A DNA stretch of 64,000 nt from Mercurialis annua (lineage: Eukaryota; Streptophyta; Magnoliopsida; Malpighiales; Euphorbiaceae): NCBI RefSeq assembly GCF_937616625.2, contig NC_065576.1, positions 49,906,128 through 49,970,127 on the forward strand, read 5' to 3'. The notes under the pieces were generated by a model that was not told the origin of the DNA, did no database searches, and worked only from the letters and a program-made list of their open reading frames with translations. Positions 8,901 through 19,363 of this stretch are shown here, one piece after another. The position numbers were made by a program, and so were the translations under genes. Position 1 is the stretch's first letter, and each line of letters opens with the position of its first letter.

Positions 8901-11741
8901 TTGCCAATAATCATCTCGAACAAGCTTTCTAAGGAACAAGAGAGGAGGGTGGTACAAGTGGTGAAGGAGCATGTATTAGCAATAGGGTGGCAAATCTCCG
9001 ACATTCGTGGAATAAGTCCTCAAATTGTAATGCATAAGATCAATCTCGAAGATGAGTCAAAGAAGTCGGCTCAAAGGCAACGAAGATTGAATCCGAATAT
9101 GAAGGAGGTAGTGCACAAAGAAATTGTTAAGCTCCTCGACGCCGGAATAATCTACCCTATTTCGGATAGTGAGTGGGTAAGCCCAATTCAATGTGTCCCT
9201 AAGAAGGGCGGTATGACAATGGTGGAGAATGAAAAAGGAGAACAAATATCCACAAGGACGGTAACCGGTTGGCGAGTATGCATCGATTATCGGAAGCTCA
9301 ACGAGGTAACCCGAAAGGATCACTTTCCGCTACCATTTATCGATCAAATGTTAGAAAGGGTAGCGGGACACAAATTTTACTGCTTCCTTGATGGGTACTC
9401 CGGTTACAATCAAATATTAATTCTCCCGGAAGATCAAGAGAAGACGACCTTCACATGCCCCTACGGTACCTTTGCATATCGGCGAATGCCCTTCGGACTA
9501 TGCAACGCACCCGCCACATTTCAAAGATGTACGACCTCAATCTTTAACGACATGATTGAGGATATTATGGAGGTGTTCATGGACGATTTCTCCGTGTTTG
9601 GCGATTCATTCGATGGTTGTCTAGCGAACTTAAGGCGGGTTTTAGCAAGATGTGTTGAGACAAACTTGGTGCTAAATTGGGAAAAGTGCCACTTTATGGT
9701 GGATGAAGGCATTGTACTCGGGCATAGGATATCGGAAGCAGGAATTGAAGTGGATAGGGCAAAGACAGAGGTTATTGAAAAATTAGTCGCTCCGGCTACG
9801 GTCAAAGGAGTTCGGGCATTTTTAGGCCATGCGGGCTTCTACCGGCGATTCATTAAGGACTTTTCATCTATTGCACGGCCCTTGACGAGATTGCTAGTTA
9901 AAGATGCGCCGTTTGAATTCACAGAGGAATGTCAAGGTGCTTTTGAGAGGCTTAAGGAGGCACTTGTGACCGCGCCAATTATATCGTCTCCGGATTGGAG
10001 CTTGCCCTTTGAGCTCATGTGTGATGCGAGTGACCAAGCTTTAGGGTGTGTTTTGGGTCAAAGGAAGGATAAGAAGGTCCACGTGATTTACTACGCGAGC
10101 CGGACCATGGCGGGAGCTCAACTCAATTATACCGCCACCGAAAAAGAGATGTTGGCGGTGGTATTTGCTTTAGACAAGTTTCGACAATATTTGCTCGGAT
10201 CAAAGGCCATCATTTATACCGATCATGCCGCCTTGAGATATCTTTTTGCTAAGCAAGACGCAAAACCAAGGCTTATCCGATGGATTCTTTTAATGCAAGA
10301 GTTTGATGTAGAAATCCGAGACAAAAAAGGAACGGAGAACGTTGTGGCGGATCACCTATCTCGGTTAGAAGTTCCGGAACCTATTCCAATTGGTGTTGAT
10401 ATTAATGAACGGTTCCCGGATGAAATGTTGATGGTAATCTCGGAAGTGGAGACACCTTGGTATGCGGATATAGCTAATTACTTGTCTTCCAATGTCATGC
10501 CACCGGATCTATCGCACCATCAAAAGAAGAAATTTCTGAGTGATGTGAAACGTTTTTTGTGGGATGAGCCGTATCTTTTCAAGATATGTGGTGATGGGAT
10601 GATTCGGAGGTGTGTTTCTTTGAAGGAAGTGATGCCAATTTTGAGCCATTGTCATGAGGCGGATTACGCCGGGCATTATGGGGCGTCAAGGACCGCGGCT
10701 AGAGTGCTAGAAAGTGGGTTCTTTTGGCCTACCCTATTTCGCGATGCCAAGGAGTTTGTGGGGCATTGTGATCGTTGTCAACGAGTAGGGAACATTTCCA
10801 AACGAGATGAGATGCCATTGACCTCAATCCAAGAGGTGGAGATCTTTGATGTGTGGGGCATAGATTTCATGGGGCCATTTCCGATGTCTCATGGAAATCT
10901 TTTTATCTTGGTTTGTGTGGATTACGTATCGAAATGGGTAGAAGCGGAGGCTTTACCTACAAACGATGCCAAGGTAGTGGTGAAGTTTCTCAAGCGTCTA
11001 ATTAACCGATTTGGGACTCCAAGGGTTATCATTAGTGATGGGGGGTCGCATTTTTGCAACCGGCAATTTGAGGTTTTGATGAAAAAGTACAATGTGTACC
11101 ACCGAGTTGCTATCCCCTATCACCCCCAAACGAGTGGCCAAGTGGAAGTTTCGAATCGTGAATTGAAGAGAATTTTAGAGAAGACAGTAAATGGGACAAG
11201 AAAGGATTGGTCCCTCAAGTTGGATGATGCCTTATGGGCCTACCACACGGCATTTAAGACACCTCTCGGTATGTCGCCTTATCGAATTGTGTATGGTAAA
11301 GGGTGTCACTTGCCGGTTGAATTAGAACACAAAGCCTATTGGGCAATTAAAAAGTTGAACTATGACTTCAAGGCGGCCGGTGAGAAGCGTTTGTTGCAAC
11401 TTAATGAGTTAGATGAATTCCGACTTGATGCTTATGAGAATGCCAAACTTTATAAAGAAAGAACGAAGAAATGGCATGATGCTCACATCTCACCCAAGTC
11501 ATTTGAAGTTGGAGCTTTTGTGTTGCTCTATAATTCAAGGTTGCGGTTATTTCCGGGAAAATTAAAATCTCGGTGGAGTGGTCCGTATAAGATCCGACAC
11601 GTGGCGGTTCATGGAGCAATAGAATTAGAAAATCAAAAGGGAGAGACGTTCAAGGTCAACGGAAACCGTTGCAAGCCCTACTTGGGACCTTTGACGGGTC
11701 AAATAGATGACAAGATCTATCTTGCTCTCCCTTCAACTTAA
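5973..11741 (+). CDS. Athila-type gag-pol polyprotein (gag, protease, RT, RNase H, integrase)
   Basis: Single open frame of 1922 residues that would be cut into capsid and replication enzymes acting in cytoplasmic particles and in nuclear integration. The gag domain spans about residues 130-297, followed by a zinc knuckle CX2CX4HX4C at 362-375. Protease has DLGAS (D703), the variant usual in Athila. RT has catalytic D1140 (FLDGYSGY) and FMDD (D1204, D1205). RNase H has D1351 and D1417. Integrase has the HHCC finger ending C1599/C1602 and D1631, D1689, E1725 (D-D35-E), then a GPY-like C-terminal module ([14 protein letters not shown]). The first ATG after the leader is taken as the start, 149 bp after the primer site. 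No stop or frameshift occurs. Residues 859-904, between protease and RT, are encoded by a palindrome module and are not part of any known domain. Gag and pol share one frame, so no recoding is needed. Confidence 0.95.
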   Translation: MHNTRRANLPLEPFQDNLGNYERGVRRRARIPEVMNNEGNNYDEEGRFNPLMDGGEQQYPPAPPLGNVNRPRQQDHPRDDRPQAHAQVPNQQRQTLGEFFLPDVDNATFGCFAMPVQAATFEIKPSTIQLLENRCAFFGLSHEDPNEHIAKFLGVLNTFKLHGITADQIKLRMFPFSLRDKASIWLHSLPNESIHNWRELAQAFLNKYFPHGKTTKLTKDILEFVQFEGESLHEAWERFKDLQRSVPHHRLNREHVIQIFYDGTNVTTRATIDAASGGSLMQKTYEEALELVEKLAVVSSTWGPMERRAPPTQKSLMTLDQVREMESIKAANASLQAQVDALKKQVAPMQRNAPVAYVQVGCEFCGDFGHSGGECLVTGQALSEQVNYIGGQRQDNDPYSNTYNPGWRNHPNFGWRNQEGQGNAQGSNQAGPSFQGGNRPPQQQGNYHHNQGHGNNAGARPQHPPGFQPQRNMDEGNMLAKLMDELREMKQLQKNQAATNQMLETQISQLAINLQGRPQGGLPSTTENNPREHVKAVELRSGRTLEKANGKRQVVEEDEPQVVIDIASSSQELPKECEEVVVEVEEPYVRPPPPPPFVPPVPFPSRLRKAQGNEKFHKFLEIFKKLQINLSLADALREMPQYAKFLKDIIMNKRSWEQGGTIPLTEHCSSIIQSNLPTKLKDPGSFSIPYTIGNMNAINCLCDLGASINLMPLFLFRSLFGDQPVKRTSMVLQLADHSLKKPYGIVEDVLVKVDKFIFPVDFVILDYAVDKECPMILGRPFMNTGRALIDVHAGKLTLRIDEESVEFDMKRVMRNAIEEEDCMRIDLVDELVRDTLEASMEEFNQDGVTKNQLLGSLHECLDSRHPTKESVSNRDTKKKGAEAPYSFVSIRDSPISRLSRIETRAKEGDPNFSEISKVTFHSDNPSDEYSEEDEPKPENLNKSSGVTPPSSEVPPQVELKPLPSHLRYTFVGENETLPIIISNKLSKEQERRVVQVVKEHVLAIGWQISDIRGISPQIVMHKINLEDESKKSAQRQRRLNPNMKEVVHKEIVKLLDAGIIYPISDSEWVSPIQCVPKKGGMTMVENEKGEQISTRTVTGWRVCIDYRKLNEVTRKDHFPLPFIDQMLERVAGHKFYCFLDGYSGYNQILILPEDQEKTTFTCPYGTFAYRRMPFGLCNAPATFQRCTTSIFNDMIEDIMEVFMDDFSVFGDSFDGCLANLRRVLARCVETNLVLNWEKCHFMVDEGIVLGHRISEAGIEVDRAKTEVIEKLVAPATVKGVRAFLGHAGFYRRFIKDFSSIARPLTRLLVKDAPFEFTEECQGAFERLKEALVTAPIISSPDWSLPFELMCDASDQALGCVLGQRKDKKVHVIYYASRTMAGAQLNYTATEKEMLAVVFALDKFRQYLLGSKAIIYTDHAALRYLFAKQDAKPRLIRWILLMQEFDVEIRDKKGTENVVADHLSRLEVPEPIPIGVDINERFPDEMLMVISEVETPWYADIANYLSSNVMPPDLSHHQKKKFLSDVKRFLWDEPYLFKICGDGMIRRCVSLKEVMPILSHCHEADYAGHYGASRTAARVLESGFFWPTLFRDAKEFVGHCDRCQRVGNISKRDEMPLTSIQEVEIFDVWGIDFMGPFPMSHGNLFILVCVDYVSKWVEAEALPTNDAKVVVKFLKRLINRFGTPRVIISDGGSHFCNRQFEVLMKKYNVYHRVAIPYHPQTSGQVEVSNRELKRILEKTVNGTRKDWSLKLDDALWAYHTAFKTPLGMSPYRIVYGKGCHLPVELEHKAYWAIKKLNYDFKAAGEKRLLQLNELDEFRLDAYENAKLYKERTKKWHDAHISPKSFEVGAFVLLYNSRLRLFPGKLKSRWSGPYKIRHVAVHGAIELENQKGETFKVNGNRCKPYLGPLTGQIDDKIYLALPST
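8549..8681 (+). repeat. Four-palindrome module inside the pol reading frame (module B)
   Basis: Palindromes at 8549-8567 (GTGTCTCGATTCGAGACAC), 8581-8599, 8633-8649 and 8665-8681. Centres 8558, 8590, 8641, 8673: spacing 32-51-32, total 115 bp as in modules A and C. The middle spacer contains a GGGAGC...GCTCCC stem-loop. It is translated as four related but out-of-register peptides (CLDSRH, VSNRD, VSIRD, LSRIET). It falls in the variable linker between protease and RT, where extra residues may be tolerated. The palindrome has no stop codon in any of six frames. Confidence 0.92.
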
Positions 11742-12505
11742 ATGCCACGGATTGACGGTCGAGCTTTCGACCTTAAACAAGCGCACTTGGGAGGCAATCC
11801 CAAGAGGTTTGAATTTTAATGCTTTTAGTTGTTGTTTTTGTTTTACAATTACCTTAAGTTTAGTTTTCTTTTGTAATTGTTTATGATTTGGCGTATTTCA
11901 TATGTTTGTTATGTTCGAGTTAATGCGTGGTATGTTCGGTTTTTGGATGTGTAGGAGTTCGGAGAAGCATTTCTTCGGAAAAATAAAGGTTCCCCAAGGA
12001 AGGAAAAACAGAATAATCTGTTTTCCCTTGTCTCGAATCGAGACAAGCCTCTTAGGAAGCTGTCTCGATTCGAGACAAAAGAAGCAGATTATTCTGCTTC
12101 TCAGCTCTTGGTGTCTCGAATCGAGACATCTGATTAACAAGGGTGTCTCGATTCGAGACACTCGACTAAAAGGGGGGGATTTTGAAATTTTCTCATTGGC
12201 TCTTATTTGTTTCACATGGATTGATGATGTGGCACGATCCTAACCCTTCAAGATTCAAATTTTTGACATGGATCACCAACTTACAACACATCTTGGCCCT
12301 TCAATCTTTAACTATGTATTTGGACATAAAAAGGACTCCATCACTTCATCTTCTCCATCATTCCATACCTAAATTAGAAAACCTCCATATCCAAAAAGCT
12401 TCTTTCTCTTTCATCAAGCCAAATCTTCAAGAAGCTCTAGCCACCACTCTATCCACCCAAATTCAATTCTAAACACATTTCCAAACACCCTTTTCCTCCC
12501 TTATC
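11742..12505 (+). other. Spacer between gag-pol and the downstream ORF
   Basis: This 764-bp stretch follows the pol stop codon. It holds palindrome module C (12028-12161), bounded on the left by an AACAGAATAATCTGTT dyad and on the right by a run of seven Gs. The rest is AT-rich with no credible coding frame; the 105- to 113-residue frames crossing the module are open only because the palindromes lack stops. How the second ORF is expressed (splicing or a subgenomic RNA) is not evident. Confidence 0.75.
12028..12161 (-). repeat. Four-palindrome module in the spacer after pol (module C)
   Basis: Palindromes at 12028-12046 (TTGTCTCGAATCGAGACAA), 12061-12077, 12112-12128 and 12143-12161. Centres 12037, 12069, 12120, 12152: spacing 32-51-32. 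The middle spacer contains the perfect-armed stem-loop GAAGCAGATTATTCTGCTTC. Read as the reverse complement, its spacers align with module A (CAAGAGCTGAGAAGCAGA against CAAAGAATTGAGAAGCAGA, and a C-rich tract on the same side), so this copy lies in opposite orientation to modules A and B. Confidence 0.9.
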
Positions 12506-13822
12506 ATGTCAAGAACAACAAGATCAAAAGCACAAGCATCCAACCCACCCATTGAAGAAGACCAACCCATTAGAGCATTCCGCTCAACCCGGAAAACCAC
12601 CGCCTCCGGCGCTCGAGTTACCGGAGTGAATACCCCGGGTTCTCTAACAAGGTTGTACGAGGCACCTTTTGTAATTCGGACAAGGGATGAAGGCGAGTTA
12701 TACAAGAAGCTTAAAAAGCGAGGAATAGCCGATCATTACGCCATTCATTGGGAAACCTTGGAAAAGCTAAAAATCCGGGAGGGGATTGAAGACGCCCTTG
12801 GATGCTTCCAATTGGGCAAGATGGCCAAATCACCACACGAGTTTTGCGAAGAACTCATTTACGAATTCTTCACAACATTGAAGGAGGTACCCGGAGAAGA
12901 TGCGAGCCTTGCCTATCGGTTAGGGGGAAAGGAATTGGTATACACGTTGAAGAATTTGTGCGATGATTTTAATCTTGATAATGACGGAATCAAGTGGATG
13001 CCTTCAAGTGAAAACTTTGATGATAATATAGTATGGAACATGGTTTCGGGGAAAGCGGTTTATGATCCACACAAGTCCAAGTTGAATGAAGTGAGGGATA
13101 TGATATTGGTGATTTTTCTCAAGTGGTACGGCCATTGCTATTGTGGGCGTCATGAGTATAACAAAGTGGCAAGAAACGACTTGCTTGTTCTTCGGGTTTT
13201 GAAAAATCCAGCAGACGTAACTTGCGATGTTAATGTGGCATACCGGTTTTTGAAGATGGTGCAAGAGGTACCTCGGAAAACAAAGCGGTTAGGATTCGGA
13301 TGGTTCATTTTGTACTTAGCACGGAAAGACCCGGATTTTGACGAGACAAGGTATCGGATTGTGGCCCCCAAATTGTTTGATGTGCTTCACCTATCCACGG
13401 GTGGCTTTGTGAAGAAAGGCCGGATTGCGGGCAAGTATATGCAAGAAGCTTGGGAAAGGCTTCATCCCGGTGAACAACATCCATTTGATGAAGAGAATGA
13501 ACCGAGGGAGGAACCGGCTCCAAGGCGAGAGAAAGAACAACCAAGACGGAAGGATAAGCATGTGGCCGGTACTAGCACCGAGCAAGAAGAAGTTCCGGAA
13601 GGGGCCCAATGGGAGCAACCGCCCCCATACGATTTCCAAGCGGATCAACGTGCTTTTATGGCGGAACAAAGAAGGATGTGGAAGAAGATGGAGTATAGGC
13701 AAGAAAGGATGCAACATCGCATGAGGAGGCATGAACAAAAGATGCAAGAGTTTTACAATGCCCAAGGCGGTCCGCGTTTCCCGTCTCCTACACCTTCGCC
13801 GGAGCCACCCGAGTTCGATTGA
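12506..13822 (+). CDS. Athila downstream ORF (env-like position), putative plant transposon protein
   Basis: Open frame of 438 residues downstream of pol, where Athila elements carry their extra gene. Residues about 55-310 resemble the plant 'ATHILA ORF' / putative plant transposon protein family, judged from the general pattern (EFFTTLK, YTLKNLCDDFNL, conserved Trp and Tyr residues) rather than a search. Residues about 325-365 are rich in Glu, Arg and Pro, about 375-415 form a likely charged coiled coil (repeated RMxxR / MRRHEQKMQ), and the tail is Pro-rich. I see no convincing signal peptide or membrane segment, so an envelope role is not supported here. The frame is intact, consistent with a young copy. 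The actual function of this family is not established; a particle or RNA-binding accessory role is only a guess. Confidence 0.8.
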   Translation: MSRTTRSKAQASNPPIEEDQPIRAFRSTRKTTASGARVTGVNTPGSLTRLYEAPFVIRTRDEGELYKKLKKRGIADHYAIHWETLEKLKIREGIEDALGCFQLGKMAKSPHEFCEELIYEFFTTLKEVPGEDASLAYRLGGKELVYTLKNLCDDFNLDNDGIKWMPSSENFDDNIVWNMVSGKAVYDPHKSKLNEVRDMILVIFLKWYGHCYCGRHEYNKVARNDLLVLRVLKNPADVTCDVNVAYRFLKMVQEVPRKTKRLGFGWFILYLARKDPDFDETRYRIVAPKLFDVLHLSTGGFVKKGRIAGKYMQEAWERLHPGEQHPFDEENEPREEPAPRREKEQPRRKDKHVAGTSTEQEEVPEGAQWEQPPPYDFQADQRAFMAEQRRMWKKMEYRQERMQHRMRRHEQKMQEFYNAQGGPRFPSPTPSPEPPEFD

Positions 13823-13884
13823 ACTCGAAGATTTGCTTTCTTCAACTCTAACTCATGCAATTTTCCGTTTTATTTCATTGCCAT

Positions 13885-13916
13885 GGGGACATAGCATAGA
13901 AATAGTGTGAGGAGGA
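13885..13916 (+). other. Internal copy of the polypurine-tract region
   Basis: GGGGACATAGCATAGAAATA followed by GTGTGAGGAGGA closely matches the sequence just before the 3' LTR at 15417-15447 (GGGGACAAGCAAGGTTTTA followed by GTGTGAGGAGGT). It could be a second plus-strand priming site or a relic of an earlier element end. No LTR-like TG follows it. Confidence 0.6.
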
Positions 13917-14722
13917 GTTGTTGAAAATATGAATGCGTTAGAGTCTCGGTTTTATTGTTTTGTTTTTAATGTTTGCGCGTAGGAGTCTAGTTTGTTTGTT
14001 TTATGTTGTTTATTTTGAGTCACCTCGCACTAAATCGTTGGCTTGTGTATGTTGAAGCATGATTAGTGACCTTGGTGTATTTGTGAAATGAAAGTTTTAT
14101 TCCCGATCAATGAAGTAGCAAGTGCATTTTTCTAGTTTAAATCAATCAAATGTGGATGTGTTTAATAAGATGCAAGTTGTATGACATGGTTCAATGAAAT
14201 TCGAGTTAATTCCATGTTAATTGGTGTTGTGTTTTGACAAATTGTAGTGCTTAATACGGATGCATGATGTGTGCTTTTAAATTGACAATTTGTGCCATTT
14301 TTGAAAATTTGAGTATGATTGGCATGTTTTCATAGGAATTAAGTTTTTGGCATGACACCCTTTTATTGAGTGTTTATTGAGCCTATTTGTTGTTGTGAGT
14401 ATTGATTGCATGCTAAATTCCTAGAACTTGCTTGGTGTCCGCTCAAAACTATAGAGGTTGAGTGTCAATGACTAGATGAGTATGGCATTAGGAATACCCC
14501 AAATTTTTGAACAAAATCACTTAAAAGCCTACCCTCTACCTTTAGAATCACCATTTTGAGCCTAAGCCTTTCCTTGTCAAACACAAATCACACAACTCCC
14601 TTCAACAACTTACCTCTTAAAACACCCAATTTGATTTGAATGACTTAATGATGAGAAAAATGCGACACTAGCTTGATGACTAGAAAGAAATGTGAAAGTG
14701 TTAAAAGAATAAAAACAATATC

Positions 14723-14830
14723 AAGAAGGAAAAAAGAAAACAAAAGAAAAAGAAGGAAAAAAGAAAACAAAAGAAAAAGAGGAAAATGAAGAAAAGAAAA
14801 GAAAGAAAGAATAAACAAAGGCAATAAATA
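14723..14830 (+). repeat. Purine-rich tract with 27-bp tandem duplication
   Basis: Two identical 27-bp units, rich in AAGAAGG and AAAAGAAA, occupy 14723-14749 and 14750-14776, followed by further A/G-rich sequence to about 14830. Almost pyrimidine-free on the plus strand. Confidence 0.9.
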
Positions 14831-15436
14831 AAAATAATTCAAAAGTTCACAAGTGTGAAAATCCGAGCTAGGTCGAAAGTATATTAGAAAAGAGTCGTTC
14901 AAATCAAGTTTTAGCCAAGTATCCAAATCTACCTACCCCTAACCCATAGCCAAGTTACAACCCTCACAAGTCCATATGATAGTTGTTGATTACCGAGCCA
15001 AATAGTGGAGTTCGGGACTAAAGGCAAGCTTATGGTGAATAAGCACGATGTGAGTTTAATTGTTTACCCTAAACACTTGTGTGTTGGAGTGATATCTTGT
15101 GAGTTTCATTGTGCTTTGCTTGGTTTCTATGAGACTAATGCCATGATTTACCGTTTCATTTTGGCCAATGTGTGCATGTCCCGTAGATGATTGTAACTCC
15201 GAATTTGCTTAGCACAAATGCCTTACCAATAGTATTCTCAATGTCATTGGACTATGTCATTATAATTGCATTCATCGTTGGTTGCATCGCTTACAATTGA
15301 TAACACTAGAAGTTTGTCTTGCGCCTTCATTGGTTGGGAGTTCGTGTGTTGTCATGTGTTTACAATCGCCAAGGTTGTTAATTGTTGTGGTTTATAGTGA
15401 GATTCATTTCTTGCTTGGGGACAAGCAAGGTTTTAG

Positions 15437-15448
15437 TGTGAGGAGGTT
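15437..15448 (+). other. Polypurine tract of the Athila element
   Basis: GTGTGAGGAGGT directly precedes the 3' LTR TG at 15449. This is the expected place and composition for priming plus-strand DNA synthesis. Confidence 0.85.
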
Positions 15449-16888
15449 TGATAGGAGTAAAATACTCCTATCTTTAGGATGTCTTTTCGTATGCTTTTAT
15501 GTGCTTTCACCCCACTTTTATATGGAATTGATTAGCTTATAGAGGGTGTTTATGTTTCAGGGAATCAAGAGCGTTACGAAGAGTTTTAAGGCCGGAATAG
15601 TGGAAAATGAGCGGAAGCGGAAGTCGAGTGCGAAAGAAGCTAAAGCCGGAAGCGAAAGAAGTCAACTCCCCCTTCTGAAGAGGTGTCTCGATTCGAGACA
15701 TCCCACTTAAGATGTGTCTCGAATCGAGACACAAAGAATTGAGAAGCAGATTGTTTTGCTAAGATGTGTCTCGAATCGAGACACACCTTTAAGTTGTGTG
15801 TCTCGATTCGAGAAAATGGTTATAAGGAGCTCAGATTTTCTTGGTTTCTTTCCTTATTGGGCCAAACATTCTAGATGGGTTGTATTTTTATTCCCTATTT
15901 TGGGTAGTACTATATAAGGATACATTATTTCCCTTTTTAGGGTTATGCACTAGATTTAGATTTGTAGCCCCCATTTTCCTTTTACCATTCTGAGCTTTTT
16001 GAATTACACTAGTTCTTAGTGCTATTTTGAGTTTCATGTTATGAATTGAAGATTATTATTATTAATAGAAGATTGTTGATTTCTCATTATTGTTCTTCAT
16101 TATCTCTTTTATGCTTGGATCTTCAATTATTGCAAGGTAATTAATCTCTAAACTATGATTACTCCTAATGCTTACTTATTAGTTATTGCTATAATGTTTG
16201 TGATGAGTAGCTAAATCCTTAGTTTAGGGGTTGTTGATGAAGTTTGGTTGTGATTAGTTGACTAGGGTTTGATTTGGGTATTAGGGTTTGTAGTGATTTG
16301 TATGCTTAATGCCTAGGATAGATTGATCTCCTAATCCTAGGTTAAGAGGGTAATTAATTAGGCGAGAGTCACTTAATAACCCGGAATTAGCAAATCATTT
16401 AATTAGGGCTTAATCACGCGAGAGCGGTTTAGGGCTTAATCGGTTTTAGGTTAAACTTCGTAATTGGATTAAATTGGTATAATCGAAATCTAATTACGCG
16501 AGAGCGATTTAGATTTCGGGGTATTAATTTAATTACAATTAGTTCTAATTGCGGACTCGAGAGAGCGGATTAGGCACTTTTGAAAACTTGACCCGAACTA
16601 ATTACCAAATCAACCCCGGTTAGCTAGAACGTTTCAAATCGATTTAACAACCTCTAAACGCCTTTTACCTATTGTTTTATCCCGTTTATTAATTAATTGC
16701 TTTAGTTTTTAATTGCTTCAAGTGTTAATTTCACTAGTTTTAAATTCCGTAATCATTACTATAATTCCAATTGATCGTTGCTTTCCGAATTGAATTTCCA
16801 AATACGTGTTCGCTCACTTTAAACCTCTTGTCTTCGTGGGATCGATTCCGTATTTCCGGATTACTACAAGTTAGTATTTTTGCTAACA
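15449..16888 (+). repeat. 3' LTR of the Athila-like element
   Basis: 1440 bp, near-identical to 4361-5800. It carries the same palindrome module at 15684-15813 and TATA box at 15911-15918. It ends GCTAACA and is followed by the GTTAT duplication. Confidence 0.95.
15684..15813 (+). repeat. Four-palindrome module, 3' LTR copy (module A')
   Basis: Exact counterpart of 4596-4725, offset by 11,088 bp, including the degraded arm of the fourth palindrome. That shared defect shows it predates the last replication of the element. Confidence 0.92.
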
Positions 16889-16893
16889 GTTAT

Positions 16894-19363
16894 TCAGACA
16901 ACATTTTGAGTTGAGATTAATTATAATCATAGGAAAAGTTATTTAATAAATTAATTACAATTTTATCCCGATAATTAATTTATTTTAGCTAATTAAATAA
17001 CATTCAGAAAATGTTATTTAATGTACGCAAAATATTATCATATGTTCATTTCATTTGAAGATAGAAAATTAAAACCCTATTCGCTTGGATGTTTTTGGGG
17101 CTGTTCTGCATTCTCCAAAACAACTTAGAAAAGGATGTTTGGGTGCGTTTTTGGACCCCCTGTGCGAACCAGATGAAGTTCGAACGTAAATGGAAGTTTT
17201 AAACAGTGTTGTAGACAATAAGAATGTTCAATTAACTTGGTAATCAAACTGTTTTAAGTAAGCATTTTGATAGCCCGAAGTTGGCTAGAAAAATAATTTT
17301 TGAAAAGTTGATTTTAACTAGGAATTTTGTTATCTCGATATTTTATCAATTATTCGGACAACGTTTGTAGTTCAGATTAATTTTAATTATAGAAAAAGTG
17401 ATTTAATAAATTAATTATCGCTTAATCCTATAATTAATTTATTTTAGCTAATTTGGATAGCTAGTTAAATAACATTCGAAAATGTTATTCAATGTATGGA
17501 AAATGTTATCATATCTTCATTTCATTAAAAAACAGAAAATTAAAACCCTGCTCGCTTGGCCGTTTTTGGGGCTATTTAGCAGTCCCCAAATCAGCTCAGG
17601 GAGGGCCGTTTTTGGGTGCGTTTTCGACCCCCTGCGCGTACCGGATGAAGTTCGAAGCTAAACAGATGTTTTAGAAGATATTGTAGACAATAAGAATATT
17701 CAATTTATTTGGTAATCAGACTGTGTTAAGTAAACGTTTTGATACCCTGAAGTTTGCTAGACAAAGCGGTTTTTTAAAAGTTGAGTTTCACTAGGAATTT
17801 TGTTAGCTCGATAATTTATCGGTTATTCAGAAAACATTTTGGGTTAAGATTAATTATAATCATAGGAAAAGTGATTTAATAAATTAATTATCCTTTTATC
17901 CCGATAAGTAATTTATTCTAGCTAATTTGGATAGCTAGTTAAAGAACTTTCAGAAAATGTTATTCAATGTACGGAAAATGTTACCATATTTTCCTTTCAT
18001 TTGAAGACATTAAATTAAAACCTTGCTCGCTTGGCCGTTTTAGGCTGTTTTGCAGTCCCCAAATCAGCTCAGGGAGGGGAGTTCGAGTGCGTTTTTGACC
18101 CCCTGCGCGTACCAAATGAAATTCGAACCTCAACAGAAGATTTAGACGGTGTTAGAGACAATAAGAATGTTCAATTAGTTTGGTAATCATACTGTTTTAA
18201 GTAAGCGTTTTGATAGCCCAAAGTTGGCTAGAAAAGGGATTTTTGAAAAGTTGAGTTAAACTAAGAATTTTTGCTCCATAATTTATCGGTTATTAGGACA
18301 ATGTTTTGAGTTGAGATTAATTATAATCATAGGAAAAGTGATTTAATAAATTAATTATCGTTTTATCTTGATAATTAATTTATTTGAGCTAATTTGGATA
18401 GCTAGTTAAATAATATTGGAAAAATGTTAATGAACGTATGAAAAATGTTATCACATTTTCTTTCATTTGAAGGCATAAAATTAAAACCCTGCTCGCTTGG
18501 CCGTTTTGGGCTGTTCTGCTGTTCCCACATCAACTCAGGGAGGAGAGTTTGGGTGCGTTTTTTGAACCCTTCGCGTACCAGATGTAGTTCGAACCTAAAC
18601 GAAGGTATTGCAGACAATAAGAATGATCAATTAGTTTGGTAATTAGGCTGTTTTAAGTAAGCGTTTTGATAGCCCGAAGTTGGCTAGAAAAGAGATTTTT
18701 GAAAAGTTGAGTTAAATTAGAAATTTTGTTAGATCAATAATTTAACGGTTTTTCGTACAACGTTTTGAGTTGAGATTAATTATAATCATAAGAAAAATGG
18801 TTTAATAAATAAATTATCGTTTTATCCCGATAATTAATTTATTTTAGCTAATTTGGATAGCCCGCTTGACCGTTTTTAGGGCTGTTCCGCAGTTCCTAAA
18901 ACAACTCAAGGAAGGGAGTTTGGGTGCGTTTTTTAACCCCTTGCACGAACTGGATGAAGTTAGAACCTAAACGAAAGTTTTAGACGGTGTTGCAGACAAT
19001 AAGAATGTTTAATTATTTTTGTAATCAGACTGTTTTAAGTAAGTGTTTTGATTGCCCGAAGTTGGCTAAAAAAGCAATTTTTTAAAAAATGAGTTTAACT
19101 AGGAATTTTGTTAGCTCGATAATTTTTTGGTTATTCAGACAACGTTTCTTATTGAGATTAACTATAATCATAGAAAAAGTGATTTAATAAATTAATTATC
19201 GTTTTATCCCGATAATTAATTTATTTTAGCTAATTTGGATAGCTAGTTAAATAACATTCTGAAAATATTATTTAACGTACGAAGAATGTTATCATATCTT
19301 CATTTCATTTGAACACATAAAATTAAAACCCTGCTTACTTGGCCGTTTTTTGGGCTGTTTTGC
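16894..19363. repeat. Satellite DNA, long monomer type
   Basis: About 2.5 kb of tandem satellite after the Athila element. Landmark variants (TTTGAAGATAGAAAATT, ATTAAAAAACAGAAAATT, GAAGACATTAAATT) occur in the same order at 30640, 31110 and 31590, showing a higher-order repeat. One monomer near 18861-18870 is shortened: the block between GGATAGC and CCGCTTGACC is missing. No gene; short ORFs are satellite. Confidence 0.9.

Larger units (their letters stand above)
13823..15448 (+). other. Long 3' untranslated region of the Athila element
   Basis: About 1.6 kb between the second ORF and the 3' LTR. It contains a polypurine-tract-like block (13885-13916), a purine-rich tract with a 27-bp duplication (14723-14776), and the true polypurine tract (15437-15448). 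A 61-residue frame at 15005-15190 and an 86-residue frame at 15282-15542 (the latter running into the LTR) have no recognisable features and I do not call them genes. Confidence 0.75.
4361..16888 (+). mobile_element. Full-length Athila-like Ty3/gypsy LTR retrotransposon
   Basis: The element is 12,528 bp long with two 1440-bp LTRs, flanked by the 5-bp duplication GTTAT (4356-4360, 16889-16893). The empty site, GTTATTCAGACAAC, is preserved at 30475-30488. Order: 5' LTR, tRNA-Asp type primer site (5807-5824), intact gag-pol, spacer, second ORF, long 3' untranslated region, polypurine tract (15437-15448), 3' LTR. The Athila lineage is indicated by the tRNA-Asp primer site, the DLGAS protease motif, the FMDD RT motif and the extra ORF downstream of pol. 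Only five differences between the LTRs were noticed, all transitions, so insertion was recent. All parts needed for autonomous transposition appear open. The four-palindrome module present in LTRs, pol and spacer is unusual. Confidence 0.95.

Noticed and set aside
12506..13822. Calling the second Athila ORF an envelope gene.
   Set aside because: It stands at the env position, but I see no signal peptide, membrane segment or fusion-peptide-like region; only the positional label is justified.
15005..15190. A 61-residue frame in the Athila 3' region as a small gene.
   Set aside because: No recognisable motif, no repeated occurrence within the window to compare, and no start context; indistinguishable from chance.
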